Below are positions 57,064 through 64,000 of a stretch of 64,000 nt of DNA, in pieces (the first letter of the stretch is position 1; each line of letters begins with the position of its first letter). Source of the stretch: Pontibacter sp. Tf4 (lineage in GTDB: Bacteria; Bacteroidota; Bacteroidia; Cytophagales; Hymenobacteraceae); contig NZ_JACKZC010000008.1 in the NCBI RefSeq assembly GCF_014212495.1, positions 62,001-126,000 on the forward strand, written 5' to 3'. A program made the translations under genes and the position numbers. Below the pieces are notes generated by a model that worked only from the letters and a program-made list of their open reading frames with translations, did no database searches and was not told where the DNA came from.

Positions 57064-57102
57064 CGAAAGTGGCAGCCAGTATATGGCTGCCACTTTTATT
57101 TT
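57064..57102 (+). terminator. Intrinsic terminator of the dienelactone hydrolase gene
   Basis: Perfect stem AAGTGGCAGCCA / TGGCTGCCACTT (57067-57078 with 57084-57095), loop GTATA, then TTATTTT. An AACTATAGTT palindrome lies at 57047-57056, between stop codon and hairpin. Confidence 0.9.
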
Positions 57103-57506
57103 AAACCCCTCAGCATCCTCGCTAACTATCCGGCAACTATAGCCTTTACTCCTTTCAGTTATTGCATTTCAACTCCGTAAAACCTATCTCTTTAATTTAA
57201 AAATGCTAATTAATAATATAACTATTTTTGTTTAACATAAAAACTATAGTTTGCCTCTATTGCTGCTTCAGTTCATATTTGGCAATTGCCCCATCCTGTA
57301 ATATTTACATCCCTACAACCTTCCTAAAAATCTAATTAACAGCATTTTAATTACCATTCAGCATTTTTTATCTCTTATTTCTCAACGATGTTTAAACAAG
57401 CATAGTACAAGTCTACTTTAAGCGCAACCTTAAACAATACAACACTAATAAACCCTAATTTTATAATTATTTCAATATTATGTAACACTTTTAACTCACC
57501 TTACCT
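57103..57506. promoter_or_regulatory. AT-rich leader of the subtilase gene
   Basis: About 400 bases without a gene. TATTTTTG (near 57223-57230) matches TAnnTTTG, and a TTTG is present near 57250 followed about 20 bases later by CATATTTG, a one-mismatch -7 box. CTATAG is at about 57139 and 57244. The true promoter cannot be fixed. Confidence 0.35.
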
Positions 57507-60236
57507 ATGACTAAAATTTTAAGTCTTATTATGTTATGCTTCTTTCTGACGGGTAACATAAGCGCACAAAATAAACTGGATAGCGAGCTGAAGAGCTTGC
57601 TGCAAACCACTACCGGCTCTGTCGGGGTTATCGTGACCTTCCACGGTAATACTGCTCCTACTCCTACTCACCTGCAACTGCTTAACACACTTGGCATTAC
57701 CAAAGGCGTAACATTCAAGTCGTTACCTATTGCAGGCGTACTGGCCACTGCTTCGCAAATTGCAGCCCTGGAGCAAAACCCTGCAGTACGCTCCGTCTAC
57801 CTCAACAAAAAACTTACTTACTTCAACTATAACGGCACACACTTAACCGGCGTGCGGAAAATACGCACCGATAAGGAAATGACTGCACGCAATAATGGCA
57901 TGCCCGTTTCAGGTAAAGGTGTAGGCGTGATGATCAACGACAGTGGTGTGGATGGTACACACGACGACCTTAAATTCGGGACGCACCTGGTGCAGAACGT
58001 GTTAGGTGCCACTAACCTTAACTCACTGGACGCTATGCTACCGGTAACATGGCTGGAAAACGTACCAAACACTGACAATAACTCTGGTCACGGCACACAT
58101 TGCGCCGGCTCTGTTGGCGGCACAGGTGCAAAATCCGGTGGTTTATATGAGGGCGCTGCTCCCGGTGCACACCTGATCGGCTATGGTTCAGGCGCTGCCT
58201 TGTTTGTACTGGATGCGATTGGAGGTTTCGATTATGCCCTTACGCACCAGTACCAGTACGGCATCCGCGTTATCTCTAACTCATGGGGTACAAGCGGCGA
58301 TTTTGACCCGAACAACCCGGTAAACGTGGCTTCTAAAATTGCTTACGACCGTGGCATTGTGTCGCTTTTTGCAGCCGGTAACGATGGTCCGAGCTCTGAT
58401 ACGCACAACCCGTATGCTATTGCGCCCTGGGTAATTTCGGTTGGCGCCGGTGATAAAGACGGTCGTCTGGCTGATTTCTCATCGAGAGGTGTGAAAGGCG
58501 AAGGCGGCACATTTACTATAGATGGCGAAACCTGGACTTTTGAAAACAGACCAACTATAGTTGCACCTGGTGTAGACATTGTTTCTACGAGAGTTATCGG
58601 CCCAGTTGCCTCCCTGGAAGTGCAGCAGGATGTAGAGAAATTAGACCCGGCGCACGTACCATTCTACACCCACATGAGCGGTACCTCCATGGCTACCCCA
58701 CATGCCGCCGGTATAGTTGCCCTGATGCTGGAGGCCAATCCATCGTTATCGCCAGCGCAGGTGAAAGAGATATTGCAGAAAACAGCTACCAATATGCCAG
58801 GCCATGAGTCGTGGGAAGTGGGTGCAGGTTATGTAAATGCCTATGCCGCCGTAGATCATATTTTCCGCAACAGTACTTATGGAACTTACGCCAACTATAC
58901 CCGCAACTTCAGCAGCAAGGTAAACACCAGCTCCGAAACCACACCGTTTACAATAGATTATAACCCGCTGCTTACGGCTACAAACCAGATCACTTTTACT
59001 GTTGCAGAAGGCACCAACAGCATAGAAGCCAAGATTGATGCCGGCGGTTTATTAGGCCAGACCGGTAACCCGGTTAACCTTATCCTGTTGGGCCCCGACG
59101 GCAGTGAATACCGCGCAGGCATACCTGTTGCCTTTGCCTTGTATTATGACAGAGGCGTTGCTGTAGCCGCTCCGGCACCCGGCACCTGGACCCTGAAAGT
59201 AGAAGGACTGAATGGCATAGCCTTACCTGAAACTATAAACGGCACCCTGAATGTGCAGCGCGTAACCGGTACCAGCGGCCTGAACGATATTGCCGGCCAC
59301 CCGGCAGAAGCATCTATTAAAATGGCTGTGGGCGCACGCCTAGTAGATGGCCTTAACGGAAGCTATAAACCAGACGAGTATTTAAAACGCATCCAGTTAG
59401 CCGATTACCTGCTGATGGGCCAGGGCATCCGCCAGTTCCTGCCAACCAACGGCGCTGTTACCTTCTCCGACCTGAAAGGTAGTGAAGTACTGTTAGGCGA
59501 ATCGGTGGCGGCCAAAGGCGCTGCACTGAGAGACCGACTTTATGCTTACAACGGCGTAATGCTGCCAACCAGCACAGGTAAGTTCTCGCCGACAGGCAAC
59601 GTGAACAGGGTCAGTCTGGCTTACTCGCTGGTGCAGGCATTGGGCTTGCAGGAGTTTGCCCTCGAACGCAACGGAAAAACCGTAACGGTTACCGTAGATG
59701 GTAAACAGATCCCGATCGAGGATGCCAAACAGATACCAGCTGGTTTGGAAGGATATGTAAGCGTAGCCCTGGAGTTAGGCTTGATAAATGCTTACTATAG
59801 TGTAACGCAGGGCCCGCTGGATCTTTTCCCGAAACTGCATGCCACCTTTAAGCCACTTCAGAATGTTACCCGCGCCGAATTTGCCGTTATAGTTACCCGA
59901 ACCCACGCCAGCTGGAACAACGTTACGCAGCCACTGGCCACTACCTCTTCATCAGCACTGCAGACGGCAGGCATGCAATGGGAAGAGAGCTATGCTTACC
60001 CGAACCCAAGTACCGGCCTGAGTACTATTACTTATTCTGTTACTGCAGAAGGCCCGGTATCGGTAGAGGTGTTTGATGTGATGGGCCGCAAAATACAGAC
60101 ATTACTTACCGAAAAGCATCCTGCCGGCCGTCACGCGCTGCAGTTTGATGGCAGCCGCCTGCCAAGCGGCACCTACCTGTACCGCATCACCGAGAATGGT
60201 AGAACTACAGCCAACAGAATGATGATTACGCGTTAA
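57507..60236 (+). CDS. T9SS-exported subtilase (S8) with SLH-like repeats
   Basis: A 909-residue secreted serine protease. Signal peptide LSLIMLCFFLTGNISAQ, an inhibitor-like prodomain (to about 120), then the subtilisin catalytic domain with D145 (INDSGVDGTHDD), H195 (SGHGTHCAG) and S394 (GTSMATPHAAGI). After a proprotein-convertase-like beta domain (residues about 510-590) come three S-layer-homology-like repeats, the last clearest: YVSVALELGLINAY ... FKPLQNVTRAEFAVIVTRT. The final residues form a T9SS type A sorting domain (YAYPNPSTGLSTITYSV ... PSGTYLYRITENG). It should act outside the cell on proteins. Confidence 0.92.
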   Translation: MTKILSLIMLCFFLTGNISAQNKLDSELKSLLQTTTGSVGVIVTFHGNTAPTPTHLQLLNTLGITKGVTFKSLPIAGVLATASQIAALEQNPAVRSVYLNKKLTYFNYNGTHLTGVRKIRTDKEMTARNNGMPVSGKGVGVMINDSGVDGTHDDLKFGTHLVQNVLGATNLNSLDAMLPVTWLENVPNTDNNSGHGTHCAGSVGGTGAKSGGLYEGAAPGAHLIGYGSGAALFVLDAIGGFDYALTHQYQYGIRVISNSWGTSGDFDPNNPVNVASKIAYDRGIVSLFAAGNDGPSSDTHNPYAIAPWVISVGAGDKDGRLADFSSRGVKGEGGTFTIDGETWTFENRPTIVAPGVDIVSTRVIGPVASLEVQQDVEKLDPAHVPFYTHMSGTSMATPHAAGIVALMLEANPSLSPAQVKEILQKTATNMPGHESWEVGAGYVNAYAAVDHIFRNSTYGTYANYTRNFSSKVNTSSETTPFTIDYNPLLTATNQITFTVAEGTNSIEAKIDAGGLLGQTGNPVNLILLGPDGSEYRAGIPVAFALYYDRGVAVAAPAPGTWTLKVEGLNGIALPETINGTLNVQRVTGTSGLNDIAGHPAEASIKMAVGARLVDGLNGSYKPDEYLKRIQLADYLLMGQGIRQFLPTNGAVTFSDLKGSEVLLGESVAAKGAALRDRLYAYNGVMLPTSTGKFSPTGNVNRVSLAYSLVQALGLQEFALERNGKTVTVTVDGKQIPIEDAKQIPAGLEGYVSVALELGLINAYYSVTQGPLDLFPKLHATFKPLQNVTRAEFAVIVTRTHASWNNVTQPLATTSSSALQTAGMQWEESYAYPNPSTGLSTITYSVTAEGPVSVEVFDVMGRKIQTLLTEKHPAGRHALQFDGSRLPSGTYLYRITENGRTTANRMMITR

Positions 60237-60265
60237 AGCTTACAAAATGGTTTTATGGTTTAGGA

Positions 60266-60296
60266 AGAGCTCCCCTGCTGGGGGAGCTTTTTTTTA
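60266..60296 (+). terminator. Intrinsic terminator of the subtilase gene
   Basis: Stem AGCTCCCC / GGGGAGCT (60268-60275 with 60281-60288), loop TGCTG, followed by eight T, 30 bases after the stop. Confidence 0.9.
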
Positions 60297-60389
60297 TATC
60301 TATAGTTTCCGCACAAACTATAGCACAGGTCCGGCCTTTTCATCTGCCGCTAAAACTTAGTACATTTAAAGCAGCCAACTATAAACCCG

Positions 60390-61904
60390 ATGCCTTTGCT
60401 GCCACAGGAAAACCGCACCCGCACTTCCATCATTTTCTTACTGATCTGTTCAAGTGTGTACACACTGCTGCCTTTCCTGTTGCTGTCCATGTACACGCAC
60501 CCTGCCGCCGACGATTTCAGTTTTGCCGTGCGCGACAAGCGCCTGGATTACCTCACCGTGCTGGAGCAGTTTTACATGACCTGGACGGGGCGGTACTTCA
60601 GCACCATCACCCTGTTTCGCATCAACCCGATGATCTATGACTCGGTGGTAGCTTATAAAGGATATGTTCTGGTGCTATTGCTCCTGTTCAGTGCTGCTGT
60701 TTACTATATAGTTCGGGTAGTAAGTAGGCAGGTTTTCAGTATAAACTATAGCCTGGCGCTGGCCGCTATGCTGGTGGTGCTGTACTTGCTGCAGTTGCCC
60801 AGCCCCTCCGAAGGCTTTTACTTTTTCTCGACGTACGCTACCTACCAGTTGCCCAACATCTTGCTTATAGGCATGCTAGGGCTGCTTCTTAAATTCTTCC
60901 GCACACAGCAAGTGGCGGCCAGGAAACTTTACACAGGCCTAATAGCTATCCTTATAGTTGCCATAGTGGGCTCTAATGAAATGGCATTGGTCATAACATG
61001 CACAACCATAGGCTTTGTAACTATAATTAACCTTAAAAACACGGAGTTGCGGCCCTATTTGTTGGTGCTGTTTATAGTTTGCGTTAGCAGCTGTTTGGTA
61101 GCAGTGCTGGCGCCGGGCAACTTTAACCGCATGCACGAACACCCGAACGGCGGCAAATTGATCTGGTCTGTAGTATATGGCGGGTTTATGACAGTGCTAA
61201 CTTTTTACCGCTGGCTGCTGCCGGTGCTGGCTGCTTCAATTATTTACCTGCTATACTTTGGGTTGCCGCTGGCCCACAACTATAAACACAGCCGTGTATT
61301 CGCAGCAAACCTGTGGCTGACAATCGTATTCTACCTGGCTACTATTTTCCTGATGAACTTTGCTTTTGCCTGGTCTACGGGCGAGCGGCCTACCCCGCGC
61401 CTGGAGAATGTGATCTATTTTTTCTTCCTGTTCGGGTGGTTTTATGTGCTGCAGACCGGCATTCAAAAGTATAGTTCCCGGCTCACTTCCCTGCGCCACA
61501 CTTCTCCCGTAATTCCAACTATAGCTTTACTCATGTTCCTGTTAAGTGTGGTGAGCATCGATAGCAACATCAGCACAGCGTATGTAGACCTGCTTTCGGG
61601 CAAAGCAAAGGCTTACGACAAAGCACTTACCCAACGCTATAGTTTGTTACAGGATGCTGACTGCCGGGTGTGTGACGTACCGCCACTGCCAGCCATTCCC
61701 AAAACCATTTTCTTTCACGACATCATCGCCCGCTCCGACAGGCAAAACCCCGGCATCGACATGGAGTGGATCAACCGTGGCCTGGCAGCTTATTTTCAGA
61801 AAGATTCCGTATTTCTATCTGTGCCAAACCCGCCTGTGCAGGATAATCTGAGCACTTTACGCACTGCCGGCAAAAGCTCGCTGCACCTCAGCCCGGCTAA
61901 CTAA
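60390..61904 (+). CDS. Polytopic membrane protein, DUF6056-like
   Basis: A 504-residue membrane protein with about ten helices. The N-terminal HPAADDFSFAVRDKRLDYL followed by TWTGRYFSTI resembles the acidic, periplasmic loop region of DUF6056/GT-C-like membrane glycosyltransferases, which transfer sugars from lipid-linked donors. That is fold-level resemblance rather than a solid family match. A soluble tail (residues about 420-504, with a CRVCDVPPLPAIPK segment) is likely periplasmic. It stands alone between a terminator and dnaK. The ATG follows AACTATAAACCCG. Confidence 0.65.
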   Translation: MPLLPQENRTRTSIIFLLICSSVYTLLPFLLLSMYTHPAADDFSFAVRDKRLDYLTVLEQFYMTWTGRYFSTITLFRINPMIYDSVVAYKGYVLVLLLLFSAAVYYIVRVVSRQVFSINYSLALAAMLVVLYLLQLPSPSEGFYFFSTYATYQLPNILLIGMLGLLLKFFRTQQVAARKLYTGLIAILIVAIVGSNEMALVITCTTIGFVTIINLKNTELRPYLLVLFIVCVSSCLVAVLAPGNFNRMHEHPNGGKLIWSVVYGGFMTVLTFYRWLLPVLAASIIYLLYFGLPLAHNYKHSRVFAANLWLTIVFYLATIFLMNFAFAWSTGERPTPRLENVIYFFFLFGWFYVLQTGIQKYSSRLTSLRHTSPVIPTIALLMFLLSVVSIDSNISTAYVDLLSGKAKAYDKALTQRYSLLQDADCRVCDVPPLPAIPKTIFFHDIIARSDRQNPGIDMEWINRGLAAYFQKDSVFLSVPNPPVQDNLSTLRTAGKSSLHLSPAN

Positions 61905-61957
61905 TATTTTTTTTCAGGGGCTTGCAACCCTTTTGCACCTATAGGTACTCTTGTAAA

Positions 61958-62013
61958 TGAAAGCATCCTTCAGCCTGCTTCCGGTGCAGGTTTTAAGGGC
62001 ACCAATGCTTTCA
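61958..62013. other. Imperfect 56-base hairpin downstream of the membrane-protein gene
   Basis: TGAAAGCAT (61958-61966) pairs with ATGCTTTCA (62005-62013); inside, CCTT pairs with AAGG and CCTGC with GCAGG; a GGTGC/GCACC pairing could compete. No T tract follows directly, so it is not a simple terminator. Function unknown. Confidence 0.5.
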
Positions 62014-62044
62014 CACGAATGTGTTTTAGGTGTTAAAGTGAACA

Positions 62045-62085
62045 TTAGCTCTTGTTACTTGTCGTAACGGAGCTTTTGTTTTTTA
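62045..62085 (+). terminator. Probable intrinsic terminator
   Basis: AGCTC and GTTAC pair with GTAAC and GAGCT around a small bulge, followed by TTTTGTTTTTT. It would end transcription from the membrane-protein gene. Confidence 0.6.
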
Positions 62086-62246
62086 TACCCTCCCCAATTC
62101 CATCTGGCCAACTATAGCACTATAGCAGGTAAATATGTCGCAGGCAGGTTTGTCAGCCACAACTATAGTCAGCCAATTCTGTGGCTATCGTTATGCTTCG
62201 TGACAGAATGACATAAAAAACCTCCGTTTCCGGGCTTGGCATATTG

Positions 62247-62278
62247 GTTGATAGAATGCTATCAACTGAATAGAATTT
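62247..62278 (+). promoter_or_regulatory. Dyad and possible promoter of dnaK
   Basis: A perfect 8-bp dyad GTTGATAG / CTATCAAC (62247-62254 and 62259-62266) around AATG lies 46 bases before the dnaK ATG. The TTG inside the dyad (62248-62250) is 20 bases from TAGAATTT (62271-62278), a weak match to TAnnTTTG. The dyad is not the CIRCE sequence of HrcA. A regulator bound here would block the promoter; that is inference. Confidence 0.4.
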
Positions 62279-62311
62279 TTTAAGTTTAGAAACTATAAAT
62301 AAAACTATAGA

Positions 62312-64000
62312 ATGGGAAAAATAATAGGTATTGACTTGGGTACAACCAACTCCTGCGTTGCCGTAATGGAAGGTAACGAGCCGGTGGTTATACCTAACAG
62401 CGAAGGCCGCAGAACAACTCCGTCTATCGTTGCATTCTTGGATAACGGTAACGGCGAGCGCAAAGTAGGTGATCCTGCCAAGCGCCAGGCAATCACAAAC
62501 CCGCAGAACACGATCGCTTCGATCAAGCGTTTTATGGGCCACAGCTACAACGAGGTTAGCGAAGAAGCAAAACAGGTATCTTACAAGGTAGTACAGGGTG
62601 CCAACAACACCATCCGCGTGGAGATCGGCGACCGCCAGTACACACCACAGGAGATCTCGGCAATGGTACTTCAGAAAATGAAGGCTACAGCTGAAGATTA
62701 CTTAGGCACAACTATAACCGAAGCGGTTATTACAGTACCAGCTTACTTTAACGATGCACAGCGCCAGGCAACCAAAGAAGCCGGCCAGATTGCAGGTCTT
62801 GAAGTAAAGCGTATCATTAACGAGCCTACTGCTGCTGCCCTTGCTTACGGCCTGGACAAGAAGCACAAAGATCAGAAGATCGCGGTATTCGACTTAGGTG
62901 GCGGTACGTTTGATATTTCGATCCTGGAGCTGGGTGATGGCGTGTTTGAAGTACTTTCTACCAACGGTGATACACACCTGGGTGGCGACGACTTTGACCA
63001 GGTGATCATTAACTGGCTGGCCGACGAATTCAAGAACGACGAAGGCATTGACCTGCGCAAGGACCCAATGGCCCTGCAGCGTCTGAAAGAAGCAGCTGAA
63101 AAAGCAAAGATCGAGCTTTCTTCTTCTAACGAAACTGAGATCAACCTGCCATACATTATGCCGGTTGACGGTGTGCCAAAGCACCTTGTTCGTAAGTTAA
63201 CAAGAGCTAAATTCGAGCAGCTGGCTGATGATCTGATCCGCCGTTCGATGGAGCCTTGCAAGCGTGCATTACAGGATGCAGGCCTTTCTACTTCCGACAT
63301 TGATGAAGTGATCCTGGTAGGTGGTTCTACCCGTATCCCGAAAGTACAGGAAGAGGTTGAGAAGTTCTTCGGTAAGAAGCCATCGAAAGGTGTGAACCCG
63401 GATGAGGTAGTTGCCATTGGTGCTGCCATTCAGGGTGGTGTACTGACAGGTGAAGTAAAAGATGTACTGCTGCTGGACGTAACGCCGCTTTCACTGGGTA
63501 TCGAGACGATGGGTGGTGTAATGACCAAACTGATCGAGTCAAACACAACTATACCAACCAAGAAATCGGAGACATTCTCTACGGCATCTGATAACCAGCC
63601 GTCAGTAGAGATCCACGTACTGCAGGGTGAGCGCCCGATGGCCCGCGACAACCGCACCATTGGTAGATTCCACCTGGATGGTATTCCACCAGCACCACGT
63701 GGTGTTCCGCAGATCGAGGTAACATTTGATATTGATGCCAACGGTATCCTGCACGTAACGGCTAAAGATAAAGCTACTGGCAAAGAACAGAAGATCCGCA
63801 TCGAGGCTTCTTCTGGTCTGAGCGAAGAAGAGATCGAGCGTATGCGTAAGGAAGCCGAAGCCAACGCCGAAGCTGATAAAAAAGCGAAGGAAGAGATCGA
63901 GAAGCTGAACGCAGCCGACTCTATGATCTTCCAGACCGAAAAACAGCTGAAAGAGTATGGTGATAAGCTGTCGGCCGGCAACAAATCAGCCATTGAAGAT
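62312..64000 (+). CDS. dnaK: Chaperone protein DnaK (Hsp70), partial (3' end outside window)
   Basis: ATP-dependent Hsp70 chaperone. The first 563 codons are present. Nucleotide-binding domain motifs: [66 protein letters not shown] and [13 protein letters not shown]. The linker [15 protein letters not shown] and substrate-binding domain follow, with the lid helices cut off by the window edge. The ATG is preceded by AACTATAG and AACTATAAAT. No CTATAG palindrome lies in the 1.7 kb of coding sequence. Confidence 0.98.
   Translation, partial: MGKIIGIDLGTTNSCVAVMEGNEPVVIPNSEGRRTTPSIVAFLDNGNGERKVGDPAKRQAITNPQNTIASIKRFMGHSYNEVSEEAKQVSYKVVQGANNTIRVEIGDRQYTPQEISAMVLQKMKATAEDYLGTTITEAVITVPAYFNDAQRQATKEAGQIAGLEVKRIINEPTAAALAYGLDKKHKDQKIAVFDLGGGTFDISILELGDGVFEVLSTNGDTHLGGDDFDQVIINWLADEFKNDEGIDLRKDPMALQRLKEAAEKAKIELSSSNETEINLPYIMPVDGVPKHLVRKLTRAKFEQLADDLIRRSMEPCKRALQDAGLSTSDIDEVILVGGSTRIPKVQEEVEKFFGKKPSKGVNPDEVVAIGAAIQGGVLTGEVKDVLLLDVTPLSLGIETMGGVMTKLIESNTTIPTKKSETFSTASDNQPSVEIHVLQGERPMARDNRTIGRFHLDGIPPAPRGVPQIEVTFDIDANGILHVTAKDKATGKEQKIRIEASSGLSEEEIERMRKEAEANAEADKKAKEEIEKLNAADSMIFQTEKQLKEYGDKLSAGNKSAIED

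Noticed and set aside
62247..62266. CIRCE element of dnaK
   Set aside because: The dyad GTTGATAG/CTATCAAC with a 4-base spacer differs from CIRCE in sequence and spacing.
61905..62311. Riboswitch upstream of dnaK
   Set aside because: The hairpin lies before a terminator-like structure of the previous gene and I could not match it to any riboswitch class.

Overview
The window looks like chromosomal DNA of a Bacteroidota bacterium of the order Cytophagales, probably a Pontibacter-like member of Hymenobacteraceae. The support is an alternative complex III (act) operon fused in order to an aa3-type oxidase operon, type IX secretion system (T9SS) sorting domains, a PorP/SprF protein, and TTTG-N19/20-TAnnTTTG promoters in place of sigma70 boxes. 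The genus is inference from overall character. No rRNA, tRNA, CRISPR array, transposase or prophage gene was seen.

Layout. (1) 1-14353, minus strand: a respiratory operon of at least 12 genes, in transcription order actA-actB-actC-actD-actE-actF-coxB-coxA-ctaA-ctaB-coxC-coxC, the last gene running off the left edge. It encodes a quinol-to-oxygen chain (alternative complex III plus an A1-type cytochrome oxidase) and the heme O/heme A synthases that supply it. (2) 14843-15917, plus: rpsF-rpsR-rplI, closed by a strong terminator. (3) 16030-26171: housekeeping and hypothetical genes (GSCFA protein, YyaL/DUF255 thioredoxin-domain protein, DoxX-like protein, PriA, a 57-residue membrane protein, an M14 peptidase, a DUF2459 protein). 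(4) 26337-48487: a surface-protein region with two giant Ig-like repeat proteins (2659 and 3119 residues), a second M14 peptidase, and a PorP/SprF partner immediately behind the second giant gene. (5) 48488-49399: a gene-free, repeat-rich stretch. (6) 49400-57032: an unrecognised protein, DUF2721 protein, QueA, M28 peptidase, an orphan AT-rich barstar, a DUF1028 protein, a NYN/OST-HTH protein and a dienelactone hydrolase. (7) 57507-64000: a T9SS-exported subtilase with SLH-like repeats, a polytopic membrane protein, and the first 563 codons of dnaK.

The most unusual signal is not a gene. The palindrome CTATAG, often extended to AACTATAGTT, is scattered through the window in genes and spacers on a scale far beyond chance: about 118 hexamers counted by hand against about 16 expected, and about 14 full decamers against well under one expected. 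It is sparse in the respiratory operon, absent from the ribosomal-protein genes, dnaK and the barstar gene, clustered in the 48.6-49.2 kb spacer, and often sits just in front of start codons. It resembles in principle the HIP1 iterated palindrome of cyanobacteria. Other non-coding structure includes a highly foldable ~125-base element at 48999-49118, palindromic hairpin families at 51.7 and 53.7 kb, and an 8-bp dyad in front of dnaK.
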